64,000 nucleotides of DNA, taken from the NCBI RefSeq assembly GCF_034627025.1, contig NZ_CP141049.1:620001-684000 (forward strand). Reading direction: 5' to 3'. The notes beneath the pieces were generated by a model that did not search any database, was not told where the DNA came from, and was given only the letters and a program-made list of their open reading frames with translations. Position 1 is the first letter of the stretch; every line of letters starts with the position of its first letter. This DNA comes from Microvirga lotononidis (GTDB lineage Bacteria > Pseudomonadota > Alphaproteobacteria > Rhizobiales > Beijerinckiaceae). Positions 18,100-26,249 of the stretch are shown here, piece after piece. Position numbers and translations under genes: made by a program.

Positions 18100-18911
18100 C
18101 GGGCTGAAGTCACCGAGCCTCACGGGATCGGCGTATCAGAAACCAGCAGCGAGACCAGTCACCTCGGCCCAAGTCACCTCGGCCCAAGTCGTAAAGGCTT
18201 GAACTCGGGACTTGCGATAATCAGCGGCATTGGTGTTGGCGGGACGGCGGAAGAGGTTTCCAACCTGATCGTGAACCGAGAGAAAGCGCTGGGCCTGTCC
18301 GGCTGATTTGAAGCGCTTCATCATGCGTTCGCGTCGTCGGGTTGGCGGATGACTATTCTCTGCGCGGTTGTTCAATCCTCGCTGCTGCCGATGTTCGACG
18401 CCCGGCATGATCTCTCGCTTCGCGGCGGCATAGCTGGCCAGCTTGTCCGTGATCATCACACGCGGCGCCGCGCCCTGCCTCTTGAGCAGCTTGCGCAGCA
18501 GGCGCTTGGCAGCCTTTGCATTCCGGCGACTTTGAACCAGGATGTCGAGCACGACGCCATGCTGGTCGACCGCGCGCCAGAGCCAATGCTTCCGGCCCGC
18601 AATGCTGATCACGACCTCGTCGAGGTGCCACTTGTCCCCAGGCGCGGGCAGACGCCGCCGGATTTGATTGGCATAACCCTGCCCGAATTTCAGCGCCCAC
18701 TGCCGCACGGTCTCGCGGCTGACCTCGATGCCGCGGGCCGCGAGCATCTCCTCGACCATGCGCAGGCTCAGGGGAAACCGGAAATAGAGCCAGATCGCGT
18801 AGCTGATCACTTCAGCCGGGAAGCGGTGGCGGGCGTAGCGAGGATGACGAGCATTTTTCATCCCTCACATATGCCTCAATCCGGTCACCCACCGGTTAAC
18901 ATGACGGTGCC
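18084..18911. mobile_element. IS6-family element
   Basis: Terminal repeats GGCACCGTCA-G-GTTAAC (18084 on) and GTTAAC-A-TGACGGTGCC (to 18911) bound 828 bp holding one transposase gene. The 8-bp flanks are not identical, as is usual when IS6 elements take part in cointegrates or deletions. It overlaps the end of the IS66-like gene. Confidence 0.8.
18136..18861 (-). CDS. IS6-family transposase
   Basis: The 241-residue protein has all IS6 blocks: RFPLSLRMVEEMLAARGIEV, KWHLDEVVISIAGRKHWLWR (Asp), MITDKLASYAAAKREI (Asp) and QRGLNNRAENSHPPTRRRER (Glu). The C-terminus carries a 15-nt duplication seen as TWAEVTWAEVT. It is otherwise complete. Confidence 0.88.
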   Translation of the reverse strand: MKNARHPRYARHRFPAEVISYAIWLYFRFPLSLRMVEEMLAARGIEVSRETVRQWALKFGQGYANQIRRRLPAPGDKWHLDEVVISIAGRKHWLWRAVDQHGVVLDILVQSRRNAKAAKRLLRKLLKRQGAAPRVMITDKLASYAAAKREIMPGVEHRQQRGLNNRAENSHPPTRRRERMMKRFKSAGQAQRFLSVHDQVGNLFRRPANTNAADYRKSRVQAFTTWAEVTWAEVTGLAAGF

Positions 18912-18912
18912 G

Positions 18913-19110
18913 TCAGGCACTCTGTATGTACATGAGAATAGTAGCACTTGCAGATAGAAGCAAAGCGATAATCCAGCTAAGAAATACCCCTCTCAAGCAG
19001 GTTGTTAACTGGTCGTTGGCTGTCTTTGAATTTAGGATGAGGGCGAACTGCTCATCGACGGAACTTGGATATGCTGGTCGATCCGGGGATTTATGATCAT
19101 CATAAGCCAT
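18913..19110 (-). CDS. small C-terminally anchored membrane protein, 65 aa
   Basis: From ATG 19110 the product reads MAYDDHKSPDRPAYPSSVDE, a soluble stretch, and then a single hydrophobic segment LSWIIALLLSASATILMYI at the C-terminus. The stop codon lies 2 bp outside the IS6 end, so the gene may have been cut and ended by chance. No clear ribosome site is present. No homologue is recognised. Confidence 0.3.
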   Translation of the reverse strand: MAYDDHKSPDRPAYPSSVDEQFALILNSKTANDQLTTCLRGVFLSWIIALLLSASATILMYIQSA

Positions 19111-19122
19111 GATAGACAATTC

Positions 19123-19255
19123 GGCACCGTCAACTTGAGCCGAGAAACGCGCTTTCAGGCCATTCTGGCCAACCCTAACCCATTGATGAGGACGTCGCCG
19201 GCTCCCGGCCGATATGTTCAACAAGGCACGTAGAGCTCGTTAAGGCGACGGTGCC
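19123..19255. repeat. 133-bp MITE-like unit with IS6-type ends
   Basis: GGCACCGTCAACTTGA on the left and, in complement, GGCACCGTCGCCTTAA on the right (end 19255) match the ends of the IS6 element at 18084-18911 over the first nine bases and partly beyond. No transposase is inside. It looks like a miniature or internally deleted derivative of the neighbouring IS6 type. Confidence 0.4.
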
Positions 19256-19581
19256 GTCCTGACATGTTGCTTTCCTTCGTTCGTTCCATTCATCGCGGGT
19301 ACCCGCGACATGAATGCCGGTCGGCAGCTCCTGCCGCCGTACGACGAGGAAGTTGCAAAAGGCGTGCCAACGGCGCCGCAAGCGCCTCAGAAGAAATGTT
19401 GTGGAGATTATTCAAGGGCTTCCATGAGAGTGCGGCAGGACGCTGGGCCGAAGGCTACCGTGTCGCGGATCTGACAAACCCGACAGCAGGCGTCGGTTGC
19501 CCGACAGTTATCCAGGACTGGCGGACAGGTTTTCTCCGTGGGAACAGCGCAATTCGCGCGTCATTTAACCGCGTTCGGCTA

Positions 19582-19597
19582 TGTCCGATGTCCGACA
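19582..19597 (+). promoter_or_regulatory. NifA upstream activator site 1 (arm A)
   Basis: TGTCCGATGTCCGACA fits the NifA recognition pattern TGT-N10-ACA. It lies about 64 bp before the -24 element. The same site is present in arm B at 22019-22034. Confidence 0.7.
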
Positions 19598-19598
19598 C

Positions 19599-19614
19599 TG
19601 TCAGACATGCAACA
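19599..19614 (+). promoter_or_regulatory. NifA upstream activator site 2 (arm A)
   Basis: TGTCAGACATGCAACA is a second TGT-N10-ACA site two bases after the first. Copy in arm B at 22002-22017. Confidence 0.7.
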
Positions 19615-19660
19615 TAGCCGTATGAGAGGCATCATGCTGTTGTGAAATCATTCTCTCCTT

Positions 19661-19676
19661 TGGCACGGTATATGCT
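19661..19676 (+). promoter_or_regulatory. sigma54 -24/-12 promoter (arm A)
   Basis: TGGCACGGTATATGCT has GG and GC separated by exactly 10 nt, the sigma54 signature, with the TGGCACGG form common at nif promoters. It lies 54 nt before the hesB ATG at 19730. Confidence 0.75.
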
Positions 19677-19729
19677 GAGCAATCCACGCTGAGCTGCGAA
19701 CGCGGCACAGACTGAGGAGAAATCGTCCC

Positions 19730-19795
19730 ATGATCACGCTGACCGACAATGCCGTCGCCGTGAAGACAGTGCTTTCCCGGGCCGCCGAGCCGGCG
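19730..19795 (+). pseudogene. hesB/iscA-like fragment (arm A)
   Basis: After GAGGAGA, the frame MITLTDNAVAVKTVLSRAAEPA matches the start of HesB/IscA-type iron-sulfur cluster assembly proteins linked to nif genes. Homology ends at the arm boundary 19795 and the frame stops soon after. The remaining protein of about 100 residues, including the cysteines, is missing. Confidence 0.7.
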
Positions 19796-19880
19796 TCAAG
19801 GTGTTCGTGGACGCAGGCTCTCAAACCGGCGATGTCACGGGTAACTTGGTGTCAGGACGTTCTGCGGTAGATCCAGCAGC

Positions 19881-20424
19881 ATGACCCTGCCCGCCATCAG
19901 CTATAAGCGCCATCGGTTCCCACCTCAGATTATCGCTCACGCGGTGTGGCTCTATTTCAGGCTTCCACTGAGCTTGCGGCTTGTCGAGGAGATGCTGTTC
20001 GAGCGCGGTATTCTCGTCTCGTACGAAACCGTCCGGCGGTGGGCCCGGAAGTTCGGGCCGGATTACGCTCGCCGCCTCAAGCGCAAGAGACCGAGCCGCT
20101 GTGATATCTGGCACCTCGACGAGGTCGCGGTCACCATCGCCGGCCAGAAACACTGGTTGTGGCGGGCTGTGGACCAAGACGGATATGTCCTCGACGAAAT
20201 CGTCGAGACGCGGCGTGACACCAGGGCGGCCAAGCGATTGCTGACCCGGCTGTTGAGAAAGCAAGGCGTAGCGCCGAAGCGTATCATCACCGATAAGCTG
20301 CCCTCGTACGGAGCGGCCAGGCGACAAATCATGCCTAAGGTCGACCATCGCTCACACAAGGGATTGAACAACAGGGCCGAGAACTCGCATGTCCCACTGC
20401 GGAAGCACGAGCAAATGATGCGGG
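19881..20424 (+). pseudogene. IS6-family transposase, C-terminally truncated
   Basis: From ATG 19881 the frame reads MTLPAISYKRHRFPPQIIAH, IWHLDEVAVTIAGQKHWLWR (Asp), IITDKLPSYGAARRQI (Asp) and KGLNNRAENSHVPLRKHEQM (Glu). The normal continuation after MMRG is lost at about 20425, where a repeat-bounded segment begins. It is a different IS6 lineage from the copy at 18136. Confidence 0.8.
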
Positions 20425-20427
20425 GCT

Positions 20428-20570
20428 GGATCTGTTGCAAATTCGGTTTCTTCTTGTCTTTTGCAACTGAGCTTCGAAGGCTCGTGACTAGAAAATCAAC
20501 CACTTACGGTGACAACCAAAGCGCCAGAATGGACCCTGAAATGGCTATACTCGAAGTTTGCAACAGATCC
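20428..20570. repeat. 143-bp segment with inverted IS6-type ends
   Basis: GGATCTGTTGCAAA at 20428-20441 and its complement TTTGCAACAGATCC ending at 20570 bound 143 bp without a gene. The sequence resembles the GGCTCTGTTGCAAA-type ends of IS6 elements. It may be a miniature element, or two IS6 ends left after deletion of the interior. Confidence 0.45.
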
Positions 20571-20605
20571 TGCGCAGGATCGGTCGCGGGCACTGCATGC
20601 TGCAG

Positions 20606-20720
20606 CAACCGGGAGGGACAGGCGAAGTCCGTCTCGTGAACCAACTCTTCGGTCTTGCCGCCTGAGCGATCCACTTCGCCTGGGTTCGTTATGCTCTTTC
20701 CAAGGTCATGCAACAAAGCC
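20606..20720 (+). pseudogene. IS6-family C-terminal remnant with right end
   Basis: One frame reads GEVRLVNQLFGLAA and stops, which is the exact C-terminus type of the IS6 transposase at 58035. The terminal TGCAACAAAGCC (20709-20720) is the complement of the GGCTTTGTTGCA end at 55383. Only the last part of the element survives. Confidence 0.65.
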
Positions 20721-20771
20721 GGCTGAGGGCATTCTCCACCGGATCCGTGCAACACGGTCGCAACAAGGCGT

Positions 20772-21266
20772 TCAAAAATTCATTGCAGTTCCGCATTGTA
20801 CGCATTGTATAAGCGCACTGTTGAAGTCGCTTTGTGCAATGATAATTCGATCCTCGAGTTGCTGAAGTGCTCTGACCTGCCCCATAAGTCTGCTATCAGT
20901 GGTGACGCGAGGATAACGTTTGATCATCTCGTAGAGCCGGGCAGTCGCCGCTGAAGGCCGGAGCTCGGCCCTTACACAAGTTCTGCAACGCTGGCCGTCT
21001 GCTATAGAGCCGCCATCTGCCATGACAGCAAGAATGCCGTCTCGGGCGGCAGCAACTTCATCCAACAATTCGCGTTCTGCTGGGAGCCTCTCCCTCATGA
21101 CCTCGACCAGAGAGTCAACCTGGTGGGAGCGCTCCAGATTTAGGCTCAGAACTTGTCTCCATGCCAAGCGCGCGCGCTCACAAGATAGCCGAACATCTGA
21201 GTCGCAACCTGCCTGAAGGAGGCCGATAAGGCTGATCACTCCAACCAGAACCGAGCGCTTGATCAC
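20772..21266 (-). CDS. LemA-like lipoprotein, C-terminus probably truncated
   Basis: The 164-residue product starts MIKRSVLVGVISLIGLLQAG with a lipobox LQAGC, so it should be lipidated at Cys21. The body follows the LemA pattern: AWRQVLSLNLERSHQVDSLV, MRERLPAERELLDEVAAARD and, later, YPRVTTDSRLMGQVRALQQL with EDRIIIAQSDFNSAL. LemA proteins are about 185-200 residues and end in a conserved segment that is missing here; the frame instead ends IQCVQCGTAMNF at the IS6 debris. Role unknown. Confidence 0.6.
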   Translation of the reverse strand: MIKRSVLVGVISLIGLLQAGCDSDVRLSCERARLAWRQVLSLNLERSHQVDSLVEVMRERLPAERELLDEVAAARDGILAVMADGGSIADGQRCRTCVRAELRPSAATARLYEMIKRYPRVTTDSRLMGQVRALQQLEDRIIIAQSDFNSALIQCVQCGTAMNF

Positions 21267-21345
21267 TGGCAGTTTCCAATCAATTCATCGACTCGTGAGT
21301 TGCCAGCCTGGGCACCAATTGCCACCTGCCGACGGAGGGCGCTGA

Positions 21346-21768
21346 TCATCGAGCCAATCTGTCTTCCAGAACGCTAGAACTTGGATGACTTCGACCTACT
21401 CCCGCGACACCTTCGAGCGCCGAAAGGATCGCCGCATTGTCGCTTTCGGTCCCGCCCGAGGTGAAGGCGATCTCATGGGCGAACGCTGCGCCGATCCCCG
21501 CTTGCAAGGGCTGCTCCCGAATGGCCTTGATCCATTGGCAATGGTCGGGATCTGAGATCGAACGGGATCCGAGGTTGAGGATGAACATCCGGCATGGAGC
21601 AGCACCCGTCAGGTCATCGCCGTTCATGGGGTGGAGTGAACACCCGAGTCCCTCTGCCCATGGAGTCAGGAACGCCATCAAGCCCGTTCGCCTGAGGTTC
21701 AACGAATCGACAATCGCGACTGCCGAACCTTGGGTGTCGTCTGGTTCGGGAGTATCCATTGCCTGCAT
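21346..21768 (-). pseudogene. chimera of receiver-like domain and NifS fragment
   Basis: Residues 1 to about 88 (SAVAIVDSLNLRRTGLMAFL ... RMFILNLGSRSISDPDH) resemble the receiver-like N-terminus of a LuxR-type regulator. From about residue 94 the frame becomes HEIAFTSGGTESDNAAILSA, the PLP-binding segment of NifS-type cysteine desulfurases. It ends in an unrelated tail. The open frame is therefore a junction of two broken genes, not a functional protein. Confidence 0.55.
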
Positions 21769-21792
21769 CCTTCTGCTCCACGTACTTATCGC

Positions 21793-21886
21793 TGGCTTGG
21801 ATCATGATGCGCAAGCCTTCCGCCGGCTCGGCGGCCCGGGAAAGCACTGTCTTCACGGCGACGGCATTGTCGGTCAGCGTGATCAT
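21793..21886 (-). pseudogene. hesB/iscA-like fragment (arm B)
   Basis: The mirror copy of the hesB start (MITLTDNAVAVKTVLSRAAE) extends about nine codons beyond the repeat arm (EGLRIMIQA), which confirms the HesB/IscA identity, then joins unrelated sequence. The NifA/sigma54 promoter of arm B (about 22034-21940, minus strand) points into it. Confidence 0.65.
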
Positions 21887-22299
21887 GGGACGATTTCTCC
21901 TCAGTCTGTGCCGCGTTCGCAGCTCAGCGTGGATTGCTCAGCATATACCGTGCCAAAGGAGAGAATGATTTCACAACAGCATGATGCCTCTCATACGGCT
22001 ATGTTGCATGTCTGACAGTGTCGGACATCGGACATAGCCGAACGCGGTTAAATGACGCGCGAATTGCGCTGTTCCCACGGAGAAAACCTGTCCGCCAGTC
22101 CTGGATAACTGTCGGGCAACCGACGCCTGCTGTCGGGTTTGTCAGATCCGCGACACGGTAGCCTTCGGCCCAGCGTCCTGCCGCACTCTCATGGAAGCCC
22201 TTGAATAATCTCCACAACATTTCTTCTGAGGCGCTTGCGGCGCCGTTGGCACGCCTTTTGCAACTTCCTCGTCGTACGGCGGCAGGAGCTGCCGACCGG
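21821..22299 (-). repeat. 479-bp inverted-repeat arm B with NifA promoter
   Basis: Inverted copy of 19317-19795. It carries NifA sites at 22034-22019 and 22017-22002 and the sigma54 promoter at 21955-21940, all reading toward lower coordinates. Its outer edge lies 58 bp before the M16 protease start. Confidence 0.85.
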
Positions 22300-22356
22300 A
22301 TCTTGAGGCCCGAGAGCGGTGAGACGATCGATGCCGCGTCCATAGGGGAGGTTTGC

Positions 22357-25167
22357 ATGAAAGCCATGTTTGTCGCGGGGCTCGTCGTCCTGCAACTCGG
22401 TGCTGCGCCGGCAATCGGTGCCGCTCCGCCGCAGGAACCAAGCGCGCCGGTTGCGAGCGCGCGCGAGATTGTGGCGGGCGTAAAGATTCCCTATCAGAGC
22501 TTCACCCTCGACAACGGGCTGCGCGTCCTCGTCCACACCGATCGCAAGGCGCCGGTGGTCGCCGTGTCGGTCTGGTACAACGTCGGCTCCAAGCACGAGC
22601 CCAAGGGCGAGTCCGGCTTCGCGCACCTGTTCGAGCATCTGATGTTCGGCGGCTCGGAGAATGCCGACGCCAGTTTCTTCGAGCCGATGCAGCAGCTCGG
22701 CGCGACAAACCTGAACGGCACGACCTCGTACGACCGCACCAACTACTATGAGACAGTCCCAACCGGCGCACTCGAAAAAACGCTCTATCTCGAGTCCGAC
22801 CGGATGGGACACCTCCTTGGCGCAATCACGCAGGCCAAGCTCGATAACCAGCGCGGCGTTGTCCAGAATGAAAAGCGCCAGCGCGACAATCAGCCATACG
22901 GCCTCGTCCAATATGCCCAAGCCGCAGCCCTGTTCCCGGCCGATCATCCCTACGGTCATCCGCCGATCGGGTCGATGGCCGATCTCGATGCCGCCAGCCT
23001 GGACGACGTGCATGGCTGGTTCCGCCAGCACTATGGGCCGAATAATGCGGTCCTCGTCCTTGCCGGCGATATCGACCTTGCGACCGCAAAGCCGCTGGTC
23101 GAGAGATATTTCGGGCCCATCAAGCGCGGCCCCGACAGCAGCCCGATCGCAGTCGCCTTCCCAACCTTGCCCGCGCGCAAGGACGAGACGCTGCAGGATC
23201 GGGTGGCGACGACGCGGCTCTACCGCACTTGGGTGGTGCCGGGGCTCAACGACCCTGATGCGGTGCCGCTTGCGATCGGCGCATCGGTGCTCGGTGGCCT
23301 TGCCAGCTCCAGACTCGATAATGTGCTGGTGCGCGACGAGAAGCTCGCGGTCAGCGTTTCGGCCGGCTTGCAGACGTTTGCTCAAGTGAGCCTGTTCGCG
23401 GTGAGCGCCCACGTCAAGCCTGGCGTCGATCCCGCGGTGGTTGCGAGACGTCTCGACGCAATCATCGCCGATCTGATTGCTGAAGGCCCGACTGCTGGTG
23501 AAGTTGATCGTGTTGCGATCCAGAATGCCGTCGACACAATCAAGTCGCTCGAATCCGTCGGCGGCAAGGCAGGAACGCTGGCCGAAGGGCTGCTCTATTC
23601 AAACGATCCTGATCACTATGCCCAAGATCTCGATGCGTACGCCGCGGCCACGCCCGCGACGGTCAAGGCAGCGTTGGGCCAATGGCTGTCCCGCCCGGTC
23701 TATGCCCTGACTGTGACGCCAGGCGCGCGCCCGGCCGATCGCGAGGCCCAGGCCGTCACGAAGGCGAGCAAGCCGGCTTCGGCCGTGTCACAGACCCAAG
23801 TCCCGGTCGTGAAGCGCGCGCCGGCCCCTGCGGTTGGCGAGATCGCCGACCTGACCGTCCCGCCGGTTACGCGGGCGCGGCTCTCGAACGGGATCGAAGT
23901 GGTTTACGCGCAGCGTCGCGCCCTTCCGACGACGCAGGTCGCGCTGAGCCTCGACGCCGGCTATGCCGCCGATCCCAAAGCCAAGCGTGGCACGGCGGCC
24001 TTGACCACGGCGTTGCTCCAGGAGGGGACCACAACCCTCAGTTCGCTTGGGATCGCTGAGCGGCAGGAGACGCTGGGCGCGTCGATCACCGCCGGGTCGT
24101 CGATGGACCGCACCCGCATTACCCTATCAGCCCTGACCGCCAACCTCGGCCCGTCGCTCGACCTGTTCGCCGATGTCGCCCTGCATCCGGCGTTTGCCCC
24201 CAATGAGGTGGACCGCGGCCGAACTCAGATGCTTGCCCGGATCGCCGAAGAAAAGACCGAGCCGGGGACGATTGCGGCGCGTTATTTGGCCCCCGCTCTT
24301 TATGGCCGCGATCATCCCTATGGCATGCCGGGGACGGGCGATGCGCAGGCTGTCGCGACGATGACCCGTGATGATGATCTGGCGGAATTCCACCGCGCCT
24401 GGTTCCGGCCCGAAAAGGCGAAGCTGTTCGTTGTCAGCGATCTTCCGCTCGCCACCCTGCAGCCGCTGCTCGAAGCCCGCTTTGGCACCTGGAACGGGAC
24501 CGGCCCCGCCGGGACCAAGCGTTTCGATATCCCAACCCCGGCGCCGCGCCCGCGGATTGTGCTCGTCGATCGAAAGGATTCGCCGCAGTCGCTGATCACG
24601 GCCGCCGTCGTCCTCGCCGTCAAAGGGACCGATGACACGCTGGCGCTCGAGAGCGCTGCCGAGGTGGTCGGTGGCAGCTTCCTGTCGCGCATCAACATGG
24701 ACCTGCGCGAGGAAAAGGGGTGGTCCTATGGCGTCTGGGCAGAACTTGAGCAGGTGCGTGATCGCATGACCTACACGATCAGCGCGCCCGTTCAGGCTGA
24801 CAAGACCGGTGCGGCCATCGCTGCGCTGCTGGCCGACCATCAGGCGTTTCTCACGGGCAAAGGCGTCACCGCAGAGGAGCTGGAGCGCACCCGGTCCGGC
24901 ATGATTCGCGCGCTGCCTGGAGCGTTCGAGACGGCAGGTGCGGTGCTGGGTGCGATGCAGGAGAACGATCGCCTCGGCCGGCCTGACGATTACTACCAGC
25001 AGCTCCCAACGCGGGTCCGTGCGCTGGATCCGGAGCGGCTCGACGCTGCCATGCGCGGAACGGTCGACCCTGCGCGGATGACGTGGGTCGTCGTTGGCGA
25101 CGCTGCCTCCGTCCAGCCGCAACTCGAGAGCCTGGCATTGCCGGTGGAGGTGGTTGCCGCGCCCTGA
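22357..25167 (+). CDS. M16-family zinc protease, periplasmic, double domain
   Basis: The 936-residue protein begins MKAMFVAGLVVLQLGAAPAI with a cleavable signal peptide. The first M16 domain has the inverted zinc motif HLFEH (residues 90-94) and the distal Glu in VVQNEKRQ (Glu172). The second domain (from about 510, RARLSNGIEVVYAQRRALPT) lacks that motif, as usual for the regulatory half, and ends in VVVGDAASVQPQ. Such pitrilysin-type enzymes degrade peptides in the envelope. GGGGAGG lies 6 nt before the ATG. The gene is intact; the 5' flank is the repeat arm, so its native promoter may be gone. Confidence 0.9.
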   Translation: MKAMFVAGLVVLQLGAAPAIGAAPPQEPSAPVASAREIVAGVKIPYQSFTLDNGLRVLVHTDRKAPVVAVSVWYNVGSKHEPKGESGFAHLFEHLMFGGSENADASFFEPMQQLGATNLNGTTSYDRTNYYETVPTGALEKTLYLESDRMGHLLGAITQAKLDNQRGVVQNEKRQRDNQPYGLVQYAQAAALFPADHPYGHPPIGSMADLDAASLDDVHGWFRQHYGPNNAVLVLAGDIDLATAKPLVERYFGPIKRGPDSSPIAVAFPTLPARKDETLQDRVATTRLYRTWVVPGLNDPDAVPLAIGASVLGGLASSRLDNVLVRDEKLAVSVSAGLQTFAQVSLFAVSAHVKPGVDPAVVARRLDAIIADLIAEGPTAGEVDRVAIQNAVDTIKSLESVGGKAGTLAEGLLYSNDPDHYAQDLDAYAAATPATVKAALGQWLSRPVYALTVTPGARPADREAQAVTKASKPASAVSQTQVPVVKRAPAPAVGEIADLTVPPVTRARLSNGIEVVYAQRRALPTTQVALSLDAGYAADPKAKRGTAALTTALLQEGTTTLSSLGIAERQETLGASITAGSSMDRTRITLSALTANLGPSLDLFADVALHPAFAPNEVDRGRTQMLARIAEEKTEPGTIAARYLAPALYGRDHPYGMPGTGDAQAVATMTRDDDLAEFHRAWFRPEKAKLFVVSDLPLATLQPLLEARFGTWNGTGPAGTKRFDIPTPAPRPRIVLVDRKDSPQSLITAAVVLAVKGTDDTLALESAAEVVGGSFLSRINMDLREEKGWSYGVWAELEQVRDRMTYTISAPVQADKTGAAIAALLADHQAFLTGKGVTAEELERTRSGMIRALPGAFETAGAVLGAMQENDRLGRPDDYYQQLPTRVRALDPERLDAAMRGTVDPARMTWVVVGDAASVQPQLESLALPVEVVAAP

Positions 25168-25306
25168 TCTGCACGGCTTCGCGTCACCTGTCAGTTCCCA
25201 TCACGTTCTACAATCCCATCCTCTATGTTGAGTTCAGGAAAGATGGCAGTTCAATTGACCCAGGTCCTTGGTGGGCGAAATCGCAAAGCGAAAAGGTTCG
25301 CAAATA

Positions 25307-25500
25307 ATGCGCAAACTCTCCCTATTGATTCTCGGTGCAGCCATCGGCGCGGGCGGCGCGACCATGGTGTCAGACCAGCCTGCTGTCGGGCATGAGCGCG
25401 GTTGCCGCCTCGGCTGACACGTACCGGCAGCTGAGCCTTTTCGGAGACGTTTTCGAAAAGGTCCGCACGGATTACGTCCAGAAGCCTGAAGAGTCGAGGC
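25307..25500 (+). pseudogene. ctpA: C-terminal processing protease CtpA, N-terminal fragment
   Basis: The ATG at 25307 opens MRKLSLLILGAAIGAGGATM, a signal peptide; after a frame change near 25380 the sequence reads SADTYRQLSLFGDVFEKVRT and DYVQKPEES, the conserved start of S41-type CtpA proteases. Homology ends at about 25500, where GGTTCTGTTGCAAA, an IS6-like end, begins. The protease and PDZ domains are missing. In related genomes ctpA follows peptidase genes, so this pair was probably a chromosomal-type block. Confidence 0.7.
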
Positions 25501-25559
25501 GGTTCTGTTGCAAATCCGGATCAGAGACGAGAAAGGATCAGGTGCTTGTGGAGAGCTCA

Positions 25560-25735
25560 TGCGGCGAGCAGATCGAATTGCTGGCGAGCCGCACGTCGAC
25601 GAGCTCTTTGATCAGGCGGTAGGGCACCGAATACCAGTGGCCGTCGACCTCGACATGATAGTCAGGGGCCACCCGGCAGCGCTTCCAGCGGGCGAAGGCA
25701 TAAGGCTCGTCGGGCAGAGGGCTGCCGAGATCACG
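25560..25735 (-). pseudogene. IS21 IstA fragment
   Basis: The minus-strand frame reads PYAFARWKRCRVAPDYHVEV and DGHWYSVPYRLIKELVDVRL, the C-terminal beta-barrel segment of IS21-type IstA transposases. Only about 58 codons remain. It is joined back to back with an IS256 fragment. Confidence 0.7.
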
Positions 25736-25739
25736 GCTG

Positions 25740-26113
25740 ACTACACCGCCATGATCTATGCCGCCACAGTCGAGGAGATTGCGGAGCGGCGCAGGGCCTT
25801 TCTGCGCAAATGGCGGCTGCGCCACCCGGCGGTGGCCAACAGCCTGGAGGAAGCGGGCGAGGCGCTGTTTGCCTTCACGCAGCTGCCGCCCTCGCAGTGG
25901 AAGTCGGCCCGGACGACGAATGCCATTGAGCGGCTGCACGAGGAGTTCAAGCGGCGGATCAAGACCCAGACCGTGCTGCCCTCGGATGCCACCGCCGCCA
26001 TGTTGTTCTGGGCTCTGCTCGCGTCCGGTCAGATCACGATGCGCAAGGTTGACGGCTGGAAGACGCTCACCCAAGCATCAGCCCCCCAGGAGGCGATTGA
26101 CCTCGCCGCCTGA
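25740..26113 (+). pseudogene. IS256-family transposase, C-terminal fragment
   Basis: The frame reads RRRAFLRKWRLRHPAVANSL, SQWKSARTTNAIERLHEEFK and RRIKTQTVLPSDATAAMLFW, which is the C-terminal part of mutator-type (IS256) transposases including the final Glu of the triad in NAIERLHEEF. The N-terminal two thirds are absent. Confidence 0.75.
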
Positions 26114-26249
26114 CCCAATACGATGTTCATACCGGAGATCGCGCCACCTAAATTTCTACACAACTCGCGACGGCACCCGTCCCTATCCCATGACAAGAAT
26201 CCGCTGGCCGCTGGGCGATAAGTCGCGTATCCGGAACGTCTCCAATTGG

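Larger units (their letters stand above)
19317..19795 (+). repeat. 479-bp inverted-repeat arm A with NifA promoter
   Basis: This 479-bp segment is repeated in opposite orientation at 21821-22299; every stretch compared was identical. It contains two NifA-type activator sites, a sigma54 promoter, a ribosome site and the first 22 codons of hesB. The arms flank about 2.0 kb of nif scraps, IS6 pieces and a LemA-like gene. Confidence 0.85.

Noticed and set aside
18136..18957. 202-codon plus-strand ORF opposite the IS6 transposase
   Set aside because: Antisense shadow; similar shadows accompany the other IS6 copies.
19264..19617. 117-codon ORF in repeat arm A (and its mirror at 21999-22367)
   Set aside because: It reads through the NifA sites and has no protein-like features; the region is better explained as promoter and upstream flank.
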